A DNA stretch of 64,000 nucleotides from Thermoguttaceae bacterium (lineage in GTDB: Bacteria; Planctomycetota; Planctomycetia; Pirellulales; Thermoguttaceae): NCBI GenBank assembly GCA_017447865.1, contig JAFSMO010000016.1:1-64000 (forward strand), read 5' to 3'. Made by a program: the position numbers and the translations under genes. This document shows positions 43,099-52,316 of this stretch, piece after piece. How positions within the stretch are numbered: position 1 is the stretch's first letter; the number at the start of each line of letters is the position of its first letter. The notes below the pieces were generated by a model. That model searched no databases, was not told where the DNA came from, and saw nothing but the letters and a program-made list of their open reading frames with translations.

Positions 43099-44506
43099 GA
43101 GGGTGATTCTCCCGAACAGTTGCCGGAGAAATTTGAACGAACTGCGCGTCCCTGCGTAATTCTTCAATATTTCTTGTTCCACAATAACCCATACCAGCGC
43201 GAAGCCCCCCTACGAGCTGGTAAACGAACGGCCCAAGTTCTCCGCGGTAAGGAACACGCCCTTCGACGCCTTCCGGGACCAGTTTGTCCGGCCCGGCCTT
43301 CGACTGGCGGTAGCGTTCACTCGAGCCGCGCACCATTGCGCCCAGTGAACCCATTCCACGATAGACCTTGAACTGACGGCCCTGATAAAACACTTTGCTT
43401 CCGGGACTCTCTTCCAATCCAGCGAGAAGTCCGCCGAGCATGACCACGTGAGCTCCGGCTGCCAACGCCTTCGTGATATCTCCCGAATAGCGGATGCCGC
43501 CGTCTGCGATGATCGTAGTGCCGCTTCCCTCAAGCGCCTGCGCGACGTTCATGATCGCGGAGATCTGAGGAACACCAACACCCGATACGACACGCGTCGT
43601 GCAAATCGAGCCTGGACCAATTCCGACCTTCACAGCATCGGCGCCGACTGCGACCAGATCTTTAGCCGCTTCCGCCGTCGCGATATTGCCCACGATCACA
43701 TCAATGTCCCAATCTTTTTTGATGCGACGGACCGTTTCCAATACGTTTTTGGAATGGCCATGGGCACTGTCAAGGACCAAAATATCGACGCCGGTTTCGA
43801 CCAAGGTTCCGATTCGTTCGTAATCGTGGACCCCGACGGCCGCTCCGACCCGCAGCCGCCCTTGCGCATCTTTGCACGCCAAGGGGTATTTTCGCTGCAT
43901 ATCGATATCTTTAATCGTAATAAGTCCTGTCAATATATAATTATCGTCAACCAGGAGCAGTTTCTCCACCTTTTTTTCCATTAAAATTTTCTCAGCTTCC
44001 CCAAGCGTTACATTTCCCGTAGCCGTTATAAGGTTTTTTTTCGTCATAACTTCCGAAACGGCGACCGTAGAATCCTCCAAAAAACGGAGGTCGCGGCGGG
44101 TGATGATCCCTTCCAGATGACCGTTTTCGAGAGTGACCGGGATGCCCGAGACGCGGTTGGTCTCCATTTTTTTGCGGGCGTCGGCAACCGTAGCGTCCGG
44201 CCGGAGAGTGGCGGGATTGTTGATGATCCCGTTCGCGGTACGTTTGACCTTAATGACTTCGGTGACCTGATCGTGAATGGAGAGATTTTTGTGGATGATC
44301 CCCAGACCACCTTCCTGGGCCAGGGCGATCGCCATCGCGCTTTCCGTCACGGTGTCCATCGGAGAGCTGAGGATCGGAATATTCAAATGGATGCGCCGGG
44401 TCAGACTGGTGGTAACGTCCACTTCCGAAGGAACCAGCTCGCTGTAGCGTGGTTCGAGAAGAACGTCGTCAAATGTGATCCCGCGATAATGAATTTTGTT
44501 TTCCAT
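43043..44506 (-). CDS. guaB: Inosine-5'-monophosphate dehydrogenase
   Basis: A 487-residue enzyme that oxidises IMP to XMP with NAD, the committed step of GMP synthesis. The ATG at 44506 ([19 protein letters not shown]) follows GAAGGAG, so the longer frame to 44704 is not real. Two CBS domains interrupt the barrel (about 93-205; [20 protein letters not shown]). The catalytic cysteine loop is [15 protein letters not shown], and the flap region and GMGSLGAM segment complete the active site. A promoter with 16-nt spacing lies 89-116 nt upstream. The 3' end overlaps the next gene. Confidence 0.96.
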   Translation of the reverse strand: MENKIHYRGITFDDVLLEPRYSELVPSEVDVTTSLTRRIHLNIPILSSPMDTVTESAMAIALAQEGGLGIIHKNLSIHDQVTEVIKVKRTANGIINNPATLRPDATVADARKKMETNRVSGIPVTLENGHLEGIITRRDLRFLEDSTVAVSEVMTKKNLITATGNVTLGEAEKILMEKKVEKLLLVDDNYILTGLITIKDIDMQRKYPLACKDAQGRLRVGAAVGVHDYERIGTLVETGVDILVLDSAHGHSKNVLETVRRIKKDWDIDVIVGNIATAEAAKDLVAVGADAVKVGIGPGSICTTRVVSGVGVPQISAIMNVAQALEGSGTTIIADGGIRYSGDITKALAAGAHVVMLGGLLAGLEESPGSKVFYQGRQFKVYRGMGSLGAMVRGSSERYRQSKAGPDKLVPEGVEGRVPYRGELGPFVYQLVGGLRAGMGYCGTRNIEELRRDAQFVQISPATVRENHPHDIKITQEAPNYNSEDNG

Positions 44507-44594
44507 GCCAAATCTCCTTCGATGAAGCCAAAAAAGAGCAAACGATTCAGGCAATATTGGGAGTATTGCTGACTTTGTAAAGTGGTTCCATTTA

Positions 44595-44622
44595 ATATTA
44601 CACATTTTTAAATGAAAGTAAA
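44595..44622 (-). promoter_or_regulatory. Promoter of guaB
   Basis: Read on the minus strand, TTTACT (44617-44622), 16 nt, TAATAT (44595-44600), with TGTG just before the -10. A C-rich tract lies upstream of the -35. Confidence 0.6.
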
Positions 44623-44681
44623 GGAGGGGGAGGGGAAATTTTTTCAAAAAAAATTCCGGGACAGAACCCGGCCAAGAAAAT

Positions 44682-44709
44682 AAAAAACCCGGTACGAATC
44701 GCACCGGGC
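44682..44709 (-). terminator. Terminator of the Cys/Pro repeat gene
   Basis: On the minus strand, CCCGGT and ACCGGG (44703-44708 and 44688-44693) form a stem followed by TTTTTT (44682-44687). Confidence 0.85.
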
Positions 44710-44738
44710 AAAGGACTGTTTCAAATTACTTCTAAATC

Positions 44739-45974
44739 TTAGCGAAGGACGATGCTGTGGCTCGGATTGTAGAAGTTATTGGAGACCGCGGCCGGGTCAG
44801 CTTCCGGAATCAGACTTTCGTCGAGTTCCGAATCGTTTTCTTCGACTTCAGCCTTTTCTTCCGTCACAGCCGGAGCCGGAGTGGCTTCCACTTTTTCGGA
44901 AACTTTTTTCTCTTCGGCAGGAGTCGGTTCCGCAGCCGGAGCGGCGCAGGCCGGTTCAGTGATTTCGCAACCGCAAGCCGGAGCCGCATTGCAACCGCAA
45001 GCCGGAGCCGCGTCGCAACCGCAATCGCAGGGGACCGGGCCGCCGAACAGAGTGCGGAAGATGCCTTTCACCGTCGCACCGGGACGCATCCGGTTCGGGA
45101 CGCAGACTTCCAGTTCACCGCACTTCTCGCTCATTCCAGCGATACGGCAGGCTTCTTTCATGTCAGCTTCCGCTTTGCACTGGGCGATATTGGCAGCCAG
45201 CGAGCAACGGAACGTCTGGAGACCGAAACCGATGTTGGCCAAACCGCAGCGGGCATTGTAAGCCGCGAGCGAAATGTCGCAGCGGATCTGGCTGAACAGG
45301 GACATCAGCGGACGGCACGGAGCACACGGAACGCAGCAGGCCGGAGCGCAGGGCGTGCAGGCCGGAGCCTGAGCGCAAGGAGCGCAAACCGGGGCGCACG
45401 GGGCGCAAGACGGAGCCGGAGCGCAAGCCGGAGCCGGGTCACAAGCCGGAGCGCAAGGCGCGCAGCATTCCTTCTTCACGACAAATTTCTTGCAGCACGG
45501 AACGCAAATCGGTTTGCAAACAGGCTTGCAGGGGACGCAAATGGGTTTGCACGGAACGCACGGGTCGCAAGGCTTGCAGACGGGCTGGCAAACAGGCTTG
45601 CAAACAGGCTTGCAAACAGGCTTGCAAACGGGTTTGCACGGAACACACGGGTCACAAGCGGGCTTGCAAACAGGCTTGCAAACGGGCTTGCAGACAGGTT
45701 TGCACGGCTGGCAGCACGGCTGGCAGACAGGCTGGCACGGCTGGCAGACAGGCTGGCAAACAGGCTTGCACGGAACGCACGGGTCACAAACCGGCTTGCA
45801 GCAGCGGAGACCGCTGAAAACGTCGCATTTACGAACAACAACGCACGGAGCGCACGGAGTATTGCATCCGCAAGAGGCCTCTTGGACCGGAGCACATTCC
45901 TGCGCGAAGGACGGAGCCGCAATGAACATGGCTCCCATCAGCAAGAGTGCGGAAAAAACTGATTTGGCTTTCAT
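44739..45974 (-). CDS. Secreted Cys/Pro-repeat protein, possible wall component
   Basis: A 411-residue exported protein (signal 1-24, ending SFAQE). About residues 50-175 repeat CKPVC, CQPVC and CDPCVPC units, so nearly every third or fourth residue is Cys. A second Cys/Pro/Ala stretch follows, then a helical part (about 230-300; SLFSQIRCDISLAAYNARCG) and an acidic tail. Planctomycetes have protein-rich envelopes held partly by disulfides, so a structural wall role is plausible but not shown. A metal-binding role is also possible. GGGAGAAA precedes the ATG, and a strong terminator follows. The repeats make the gene prone to expansion. Confidence 0.65.
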   Translation of the reverse strand: MKAKSVFSALLLMGAMFIAAPSFAQECAPVQEASCGCNTPCAPCVVVRKCDVFSGLRCCKPVCDPCVPCKPVCQPVCQPCQPVCQPCCQPCKPVCKPVCKPVCKPACDPCVPCKPVCKPVCKPVCKPVCQPVCKPCDPCVPCKPICVPCKPVCKPICVPCCKKFVVKKECCAPCAPACDPAPACAPAPSCAPCAPVCAPCAQAPACTPCAPACCVPCAPCRPLMSLFSQIRCDISLAAYNARCGLANIGFGLQTFRCSLAANIAQCKAEADMKEACRIAGMSEKCGELEVCVPNRMRPGATVKGIFRTLFGGPVPCDCGCDAAPACGCNAAPACGCEITEPACAAPAAEPTPAEEKKVSEKVEATPAPAVTEEKAEVEENDSELDESLIPEADPAAVSNNFYNPSHSIVLR

Positions 45975-46571
45975 TCTATTTCTCCCTAAATGGTAATTTC
46001 ATTCCCCTGGATTCACCCTCTGTAAACATCAGGCCAAGCTTTAAAGGGGAATCGCGCTTTTGACCGGCGGCCATCCTGTTATGCCGCCAACTTCAATCAA
46101 AAGGCCCTGTGGAGGTGGGTATCAGGAACCCTCCCCCGAAAACACCAATTATATCGGAGTCTGCCCTGCACTTCTTGAGGAAATAATCGTTACAGTCGTT
46201 ACATCACCACCCAATCCGGGTTTTGCCGACTGTTCGCGTTAAGAAAGACAGGTAAAATAAAAAAAGTTTAACGTCATTTGTGGGTCGTTAAAATTTACAT
46301 ATTTTAACTGACCGGAATTGCCCAATGTTAAGATTTAACGATTGAGAAAAGTTTATCAGTCAAAATATTTTTGCATTTTTTTCCGAAAATCTCAGTAAAG
46401 CCGATTCTTTTGATTTTTGTGTGAAAGGACTCTCTCTTTTCGGGCTCCTTTACTGGTCCCAAATATAAATTAAGGGAAAATGGATAAAATACTCCCCCTC
46501 CCCTTGAAAATCTTCCACTTTCTTGTATGATATAAAGGAGAAAAAATCACCCTCACATCCAAAGGAGTTTT
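45975..46571. other. Divergent intergenic region (597 nt)
   Basis: It holds the upstream regions of the Cys/Pro repeat gene (-) and the HtrA-like gene (+). A minus-strand TATAAT (46149-46154) is present but lacks a -35. An in-frame stretch at 46060-46242 has no ribosome-binding site and no recognisable features. The right half (46250-46500) is AT-rich. The promoter of the protease gene lies at 46504-46531. Confidence 0.5.
46504..46531 (+). promoter_or_regulatory. Promoter of the HtrA-like gene
   Basis: TTGAAA (46504-46509), 16 nt, TATGAT (46526-46531), preceded by a C tract. Confidence 0.65.
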
Positions 46572-47957
46572 ATGAACCGCTTCATCCTGATTTCAACCTT
46601 TTTATTTTTGCTCGTTACCGGCATTTTCCCCTGCCGCGCTCAAGACGTTACACCGCACCAGATCCTGACGCCCACGCCCTCCGGGCAGTCGGTTCTCGCG
46701 AAGCTTTACCGCGAGGAAGCTCCCAAAGTGGTCTATGTCACCGGAATCAATGTCAATCCAACGAAAAAAGTGACCGACGAATTCTTCATCCCCGCTGAAG
46801 GGACCCACGAGGAAAACACCGTCGGGACGGGATTCGTCCTTCACCCGAGTGGCTACGTCGTGACGAATGCCCACGCGGTCAATCGCACGATCGCCCCTGA
46901 AGTGGAACTCCTCAATGGACGCAGGTACCCGGCAGAGATCATCGACGTGATTCCCGAAGAAGACATGGCCCTGCTGAAATTCCAGCCGGACGAACCGCTT
47001 CCATCGGTTCGGATCGAGCCGACCCCAGGCGTCTCCATCGGTGACACCATGGTAACGATCGGCTGCCCGCACGCCCTGAAATTCACCCTGAGCTACGGGG
47101 TCATCAGTGGGATAAATCGCAGTTCCAAAGTGACGGACATTCCAGGCCTGAATCTCAAAGGACTCCTCCAGACCGATGCGGCCATCAACCCGGGAAGTTC
47201 CGGCGGGCCCTGGTTCAACCTCGCGGGAAACGTCATCGGAATGACAGTCTCAAAACGCGGCGACTCGGACGGGATCGCCTTTGGAATCTCGCTCGAAACG
47301 ATCTGCTGTCGGTTTCCCGAGATGCTGCACCGCGCGGCCGCCAGACAGTGGGAACTTCCGCTGACGGTCACCGCCTCACGCAAAAACGACCCGCATCGGG
47401 TACGGATCGGGAAACTGAACCCCGAGTTCGCGCAGAAGTGGGGACTTGAGGAAGGGGACCTCATCCAGAAGATCAACGGGACCGAAACGTTTACGGCCGT
47501 GGAGTACTACCAGGCACTTCTCTCGCTTCAGACCGGTTCGGAAGTCAAACTTTTGGTTTTCCGCGAAAACGAGCCCGAAACTCTGAAGGAAATCGCCTTC
47601 CAGCTTCAGGAACGCGCGCCGAGAAAGGTGGAAGAGATCATCGGCCAGCGGCTTTACATGAAGGTCAGGGAACTGACTCCCCAGGAGATCGAGGACTTCC
47701 ACATGCGCGTTCCGAGTGGAGTGATGCTCATGGAAGTGGACGCTTCCCGATTCGCCAATCTGAAGCACGTTCCCACCCCTGGTGACATTCTGGCGCGGGT
47801 AAACAGTGAACGGCCTAAATCGCCCGAACATCTGGTGGAGATACTGGAGAACATCTCGCCCGAATCCGCGTTGGACCTGGTCGTTCTTCGCCGTGAGACG
47901 AAAGAGAATAATAACACTTTTATTCGAATCGACTTCAACAACTGGACGGGTAAGTAG
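46572..47957 (+). CDS. HtrA/DegP-like secreted serine protease with PDZ-like domains
   Basis: A 461-residue exported protease (signal 1-23, ending CRAQD). The trypsin-like catalytic triad is visible: His101 in VTNAHAV, Asp131 in EDMALLKF and Ser210 in NPGSSGGPW. Residues about 250-345 and 350-455 look like two PDZ domains (LEEGDLIQKING; TPGDILARVN). HtrA proteins degrade or refold misfolded periplasmic proteins. AAAGGAG precedes the ATG. The next gene (MRLTLRTLL protein) follows after about 145 nt on the same strand; a separate promoter was not identified for it. Confidence 0.85.
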   Translation: MNRFILISTFLFLLVTGIFPCRAQDVTPHQILTPTPSGQSVLAKLYREEAPKVVYVTGINVNPTKKVTDEFFIPAEGTHEENTVGTGFVLHPSGYVVTNAHAVNRTIAPEVELLNGRRYPAEIIDVIPEEDMALLKFQPDEPLPSVRIEPTPGVSIGDTMVTIGCPHALKFTLSYGVISGINRSSKVTDIPGLNLKGLLQTDAAINPGSSGGPWFNLAGNVIGMTVSKRGDSDGIAFGISLETICCRFPEMLHRAAARQWELPLTVTASRKNDPHRVRIGKLNPEFAQKWGLEEGDLIQKINGTETFTAVEYYQALLSLQTGSEVKLLVFRENEPETLKEIAFQLQERAPRKVEEIIGQRLYMKVRELTPQEIEDFHMRVPSGVMLMEVDASRFANLKHVPTPGDILARVNSERPKSPEHLVEILENISPESALDLVVLRRETKENNNTFIRIDFNNWTGK

Positions 47958-48102
47958 AATCGGCTTTCAGATTTTCCTGAAAATTTTAATTTTTTTGAAC
48001 GGGAGCCGCTTTGAAAAGACACTAATATTAATAAGGGATAGAATCGTATTCCCTCAAAAGTACTTTTTCGTTTTTTCGGGCATTGAACAAAAGGGAAATC
48101 CC

Positions 48103-48729
48103 ATGCGGCTCACACTTCGAACACTTTTAAACTGGCTCAACAACAATCTTTCCGCGGCGGATGCGGCTCTGGTAGCCCAGAAAGTGGAAGAAAGCGAACT
48201 GGCCAAAGCGCTGAAAGCCCAAATCGAAGGGATCATGGCGCAGGAGCATCTTCCGGCTCCGGAACTTTTGGACGGTACGCCGAAGGGAAACGCGAACGCT
48301 GCTGCGGAATATCTCGACAATTCGATGGACCCGAAACAAACGCCCGATTTCGAGAAATTCTGCATCCATTCCGACATTATGCTGGGCGAGATCGCGGGCT
48401 GCCACGAGATTTTGTCGCAGGCACTTACCCAAAAACTCGAGCTTGCCCCAGAACTTCGTGTCAAGCTGTGCGATTTGTACAAATTCATCGACGCGAACGA
48501 CGAATCATCGATTCCGCTACCTCAGTCGAAGTCTCAACCCATCCAAGAGGAAGAGGAAATATTTGATGAGATCCCGGAGAATTCCGACACTGACGAGCCG
48601 GTTCTTGAAGAAGTGATTCCCGAAAAAGGGCCGTCACCTCAGCCGAATGTGTGGAAAATTACAGCCATCGCTCTGATCGGAGTGGACGTTCTGTATATTT
48701 TGGGCCGACTTTTCGGTCTGCTGCCGTGA
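48103..48729 (+). CDS. Conserved planctomycete membrane protein (MRLTLRTLL type)
   Basis: A 208-residue protein. The start is placed at 48103 because AAGGGA lies just upstream and the N-terminus MRLTLRTLLNWLNNNLSAADA then resembles a conserved planctomycete family; the longer frame to 47806 overlaps the protease gene and is not credible. The middle (about 130-175) is acidic and Pro-rich. One membrane helix ends the protein (about 185-203). The N-terminal part (a helical bundle with AALVAQKVEESELA) looks like an anti-sigma-type or zinc-finger-less regulatory domain, but its role is unknown. Confidence 0.6.
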   Translation: MRLTLRTLLNWLNNNLSAADAALVAQKVEESELAKALKAQIEGIMAQEHLPAPELLDGTPKGNANAAAEYLDNSMDPKQTPDFEKFCIHSDIMLGEIAGCHEILSQALTQKLELAPELRVKLCDLYKFIDANDESSIPLPQSKSQPIQEEEEIFDEIPENSDTDEPVLEEVIPEKGPSPQPNVWKITAIALIGVDVLYILGRLFGLLP

Positions 48730-48784
48730 TTCTGGAAATTCATAACGTCTCAGAATAAAAATTTGGAGAAACCTTTCGCCAGAG

Positions 48785-48830
48785 CCGATGAAATGGTTGA
48801 AGTTCCGCCGTTTCATCGGTAACCTTTTTT
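48785..48830 (+). terminator. Probable terminator after the MRLTLRTLL gene
   Basis: CCGATGAAA (48785-48793) pairs with TTTCATCGG (48811-48819) and is followed 5 nt later by a T run. Confidence 0.6.
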
Positions 48831-49033
48831 GAGAATTTTCTCTTTTTCGGGAGGAAATTCTTTATTTTGTCGAATTTTTTAAAAGAAAATCCTCAGGAGT
48901 TTTCTTTCAGGTCAGAAACGTTCTCCGCCTAAAAATCGGGCCGAAAAGTGCGTTCAAGGGATTTCTGGGATAAAAATTTCGGAAAACTCTTTACCAGATT
49001 TGACAAAATTTGAAAAATATCCGGTGGGGGTGC

Positions 49034-49061
49034 TTGAATATCCTGAAAAAAAATGTAAGAT
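49034..49061 (+). promoter_or_regulatory. Promoter of the hpf-pts block
   Basis: TTGAAT (49034-49039), 16 nt, TAAGAT (49056-49061). Confidence 0.5.
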
Positions 49062-49170
49062 TAAGGTATCTTGCGGAAATTCCCTCGTAACATCCTTGAT
49101 GTTAAGTCGGAATCCATAACAAAGTCTTGAGCGCAGAGACCCTGGCCTCTGCGGGAAAGTGAGGGTGAAA

Positions 49171-49473
49171 ATGCAAATTACGTTTTCAGTTCGCCGTGGC
49201 AGTGTAAGCAGCCCCAATATGGAAAAGATTCAGGCCAAAGTTGAGAAACTGGCTCGTTTCTACGACCGGATCTCATCTGCGGAGGTCGTCATTGACCTTG
49301 AAAATCGTAATAACCCTGCGTTATCGCTGCTTCTGAAAGTCGAGCCGAAAAAAGAACTGATCGTTCAGGCTCAGGCAGGTGAATTGTTCGCCTCCCTGGA
49401 CGAAGCCCTGAAAAAAATGGAACAACAGTTAAAAAAATTCAAAGAGAAATTAACGGACTCAAGAGTGGAATAA
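49171..49473 (+). CDS. hpf: Ribosome hibernation promoting factor (HPF/RaiA family)
   Basis: A 100-residue protein. The ATG at 49171 follows GAGGGTG, which fits better than the GTG at 49159. The N-terminus MQITFSVRRGSVSSPNMEKIQAKVEKL and the C-terminal DEALKKMEQQLKKFKEKL match the short HPF / sigma-54 modulation fold, which binds the 30S subunit and stalls ribosomes in starvation. It opens a block followed by ptsN, ptsH and ptsI. In proteobacteria hpf and ptsN also lie together (rpoN-hpf-ptsN), so the link is meaningful. rpoN and rapZ are not seen here. Confidence 0.85.
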   Translation: MQITFSVRRGSVSSPNMEKIQAKVEKLARFYDRISSAEVVIDLENRNNPALSLLLKVEPKKELIVQAQAGELFASLDEALKKMEQQLKKFKEKLTDSRVE

Positions 49474-49581
49474 CCAAACGAATATTGATCGTGAATACAT
49501 TATTTTATTCGTTATTCCTCATAAAGGCTTCTCTTCCTGTTCGTAAGTATTTTAATCATCCAAGTTTGAAGGAGTTTTTTA

Positions 49582-50055
49582 ATGAAATTTGCGGATTTTA
49601 TTTGTAACGAGTCCCTGAATGCCAATCTGAAGGCCACCACGAAAGAAGGTGCTATTCGTGAGATGGTCGAATCCCTTGTGAATGCGGGACAGCTCCCCAA
49701 AGAGAATTACGAAGACATCGTACATAACGTTCTGAAACGTGAAGAACTCGGAAGCACCGGCATTGGTCGGTGTGTTGCCGTTCCGCACACCAAGTTTGAC
49801 GTGAAAAAGATGGTTGGAACCGTCTCTGTTTCTCCGAATGGAGTCGATTTTGACAGTCTGGACGGTCAGCCCGTCCGCGTCCTTTTCATGCTCATTTCTC
49901 CTCTGGATCAGCCGCAGGAACACCTCCTCGCGCTGGAACACATCGCCAAACAGCTTCGTGAGGATACTTTCCGCCGTTTCATGATGCAGGCCAAAAACCA
50001 GGCCGACATTATTGAATTGCTTAGCGATGCTGACGCCAACCAGTTTACCGTGTGA
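49582..50055 (+). CDS. ptsN: PTS IIA-Ntr-type regulatory protein
   Basis: A 157-residue IIA domain of the fructose/nitrogen type. The phosphorylated histidine is His69 in CVAVPHTKFD. The segments KREELGSTGIG and SPLDQPQEHLLAL are typical. No IIB or IIC membrane domain is present. The protein receives phosphate from HPr and acts by protein binding, not by sugar transport. GAAGGAG precedes the ATG. ptsH starts 7 nt after its stop codon. Confidence 0.88.
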   Translation: MKFADFICNESLNANLKATTKEGAIREMVESLVNAGQLPKENYEDIVHNVLKREELGSTGIGRCVAVPHTKFDVKKMVGTVSVSPNGVDFDSLDGQPVRVLFMLISPLDQPQEHLLALEHIAKQLREDTFRRFMMQAKNQADIIELLSDADANQFTV

Positions 50056-50062
50056 GTGAATC

Positions 50063-50368
50063 GTGATACAGTCTTCCCAAAAAACAGTGGAAAAAGTCGT
50101 GGTTTCGAACGAAAATGGTCTCCATATTCGTCCGGCCGCGATGATTTCCCAATGTGCTTCAAAATTCCAGTCCAAAATTGAACTGGAGGCGAACGGCCAG
50201 ACTGTGGACGCGCGTTTTATTATGGACGTCCTTCTCCTGGCCGCGACCAAGGGTACGGCAGTCACCATCACTGCGGAAGGACCGGACCATGAGGACGCTG
50301 CCGCGGCCGTCGCGGAGCTCTTCAAATCCGGTTTCCCACTCGATGGAAATGCGGACTTTACGCCTTGA
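50063..50368 (+). CDS. ptsH: HPr-type phosphocarrier protein
   Basis: A 101-residue HPr. The active histidine is His21 in NGLHIRPAAM. The position of the regulatory serine found in Firmicutes and many other bacteria (context KSIMGV) is here RFIMDV, so Ser46 is replaced by Phe52; HPr kinase control is therefore unlikely. The start is GTG at 50063, only 7 nt after ptsN, which argues for translational coupling. HPr takes phosphate from enzyme I and gives it to IIA. The C-terminus (NADFTP) is slightly longer than usual. Confidence 0.85.
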   Translation: MIQSSQKTVEKVVVSNENGLHIRPAAMISQCASKFQSKIELEANGQTVDARFIMDVLLLAATKGTAVTITAEGPDHEDAAAAVAELFKSGFPLDGNADFTP

Positions 50369-50514
50369 AATTTTGAATTCGTGCCGGACAGCACTGGGTG
50401 GGACCTGAATGGTTTGGACCCGAAAGTGAAAACGCTTCTGGAGTCTCCCTTTTCGACCTTGGTGCCGCAGTCCAAAACGAAGACGCGGCGCAGAGACTGG
50501 CTGGAAAGTTAAGA

Positions 50515-52290
50515 ATGAGAAAACTGCAGGGAATTGCGGTGTCCTCAGGGGTCGCCATCGCTAAAGCGGTCATCCTGAACTCGGATGGCCAACAGATGGG
50601 AGTTGCTACCTGTGCACCTGACGAAGTGGACGCAGAGTTTGTTTTACTGAAGGAAGCCCTTCAAACCGCTTCCCAGGAAATCTCTGCGTGCCGCGACGAT
50701 GTAACCGGCAAAATTGGCTCCAATTACGGCGCCATTTTTGACGGTCACCTGCTTATGCTTCAGGACCCCAATCTCTTCGGTATGATGCGTGACGGGATCC
50801 TGAAAGAGCATTACACCGCCGAATATTCCGCGTACGCGGCTCTTACATCTTACGTTCATCTCTTTCAGCGCATTCAAAATCCACTGATGGCTGAACGCGT
50901 GAATGACGTTTTGGACCTACGAAAGCGTCTTTTGCGTATCCTTCAAAAGAGGAAGCCGCAGATCCAGAAATTTGACCAGCCGGTCATCATTCTTTCCCGA
51001 AATCTCACGCCAAGCGAAACGGCCTCCATGGACACGAAGTTCGTCATGGCACTCGCAACAGAGATCGGGGGACCGTCGAGCCATACCGCGATCGTGGCGG
51101 AGGGGCTGCACATCCCGGCCGTAGTCGGGATCGGGCCGTTCCTCAAATACGTCACGTCGGGCACGACGGTCATCGTGGATGGCGACGAGGGGCTTTTCGT
51201 CATTGATCCGGACGAAGAAACTCTCGAGCACTATCGCAAAATCCAGCGTCAGCGTTACTCGCTGAACATTCACCTTGATGCCATGCGGGATCTGCCTGCC
51301 GAAACGATTGACGGCGTACGGATCCAGCTCCTTGGGAACATTGAGTTCCCGCAGGAAGCCAACGCTTGCATGCAAAGCAACGCGGATGGCGTCGGGCTGT
51401 ACCGTACCGAGTTTTTATACCTGAGCGGCAAGCACCCCGACGAGGAGGATCATTTCAACGCGTACAAGCAGGTCGTCGAAACGATGAACGGGAAACCGGT
51501 CACGATCCGAACGGTCGATCTTGGCGCGGACAAACTGCTGGAGCCTTCGGAAAATACGGGCGACTCCGAGAGCAATTACTACATCAATGAGGAGAAAAAC
51601 CCGTGCCTCGGTCTGCGAAGCATCCGTCTTTCCCTCAAACGGGTCGAACTGTTCCGCAAGCAGCTCCGCGCGATTTACCGGGCGGCCTACTACGGACCGA
51701 TGAAAATCATGTTCCCGCTGGTCTCCACGCTGGCCGAATGGCGTCAGGCGCGGATGATCGCCGAGGACGTGAAGGAAGACCTCCAGGACGGCAATATTCC
51801 GTTCAACCCGAACGTCCCGCTGGGGATCATGGTGGAGGTTCCGAGCACGGTCCTGATGATCGACCAGTTCGCTCCGGAAGTCGATTTTTTCAGCATTGGG
51901 ACGAACGACCTGACCCAGTACTCGCTGGCGGTGGACCGCACCAATATGGACGTGGTTTACCTTTACAATTCGTGCGACCCGGCCGTTTTGAAGCTGATCG
52001 ACATGACGATGCGGTCGGCCAACCAGCACAACAAAGCGGTCAGCCTGTGCGGTCAGCTCGGCAGCAATCCCTACTTCACCCAGCTCCTGATCGGGATGGG
52101 CCTGCGCCAGATCAGCCTCGTACCGGGCACGATCCCGGAAGTGAAGCGCGTCGTGCGTCACGCCCGGGTAAGTCAGTGCCGCAAAATCGCGGAACGGGCG
52201 CTGAAGATGGAAAACGCCACGGAGATCCGGAACTACTTGTGGTCCGAATACCTGCGCCTTTTCCCCGACTTGGACGGTGAAGTTTTTTAA
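50515..52290 (+). CDS. ptsI: PTS enzyme I (phosphoenolpyruvate-protein phosphotransferase)
   Basis: A 591-residue enzyme I. I chose the ATG at 50515 (MRKLQGIAVSSGVAIAKA), because the family starts so; an in-frame extension to 50398 is less likely. His190 in GGPSSHTAIVAEG is the phosphorylation site, at almost the same position as in E. coli (189). The barrel domain shows GADKLLEP, CLGLRSIRLSL, GIMVEVPS and the conserved Cys in SLCGQLGSN (usually CGE). Together with HPr and IIA-Ntr and without permease genes here, it suggests a regulatory phosphorelay. GGAAAG lies before the start. Confidence 0.92.
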   Translation: MRKLQGIAVSSGVAIAKAVILNSDGQQMGVATCAPDEVDAEFVLLKEALQTASQEISACRDDVTGKIGSNYGAIFDGHLLMLQDPNLFGMMRDGILKEHYTAEYSAYAALTSYVHLFQRIQNPLMAERVNDVLDLRKRLLRILQKRKPQIQKFDQPVIILSRNLTPSETASMDTKFVMALATEIGGPSSHTAIVAEGLHIPAVVGIGPFLKYVTSGTTVIVDGDEGLFVIDPDEETLEHYRKIQRQRYSLNIHLDAMRDLPAETIDGVRIQLLGNIEFPQEANACMQSNADGVGLYRTEFLYLSGKHPDEEDHFNAYKQVVETMNGKPVTIRTVDLGADKLLEPSENTGDSESNYYINEEKNPCLGLRSIRLSLKRVELFRKQLRAIYRAAYYGPMKIMFPLVSTLAEWRQARMIAEDVKEDLQDGNIPFNPNVPLGIMVEVPSTVLMIDQFAPEVDFFSIGTNDLTQYSLAVDRTNMDVVYLYNSCDPAVLKLIDMTMRSANQHNKAVSLCGQLGSNPYFTQLLIGMGLRQISLVPGTIPEVKRVVRHARVSQCRKIAERALKMENATEIRNYLWSEYLRLFPDLDGEVF

Positions 52291-52316
52291 GCACGTTTAC
52301 GATCAGTTAAAATTTT

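Larger units (their letters stand above)
48730..49170 (+). other. Intergenic region upstream of hpf
   Basis: A 441-nt AT-rich gap. It holds a terminator-like hairpin (48785-48830), a promoter (49034-49061), and a 7-bp hairpin CGCAGAG...CTCTGCG (49132-49153) just before the ribosome-binding site of hpf. The leader from the promoter is about 100 nt long. No other coding frame is supported. Confidence 0.5.

Noticed and set aside
46060..46242. 60-codon frame between the Cys/Pro repeat gene and the protease
   Set aside because: No ribosome-binding site, no recognisable composition; treated as non-coding.
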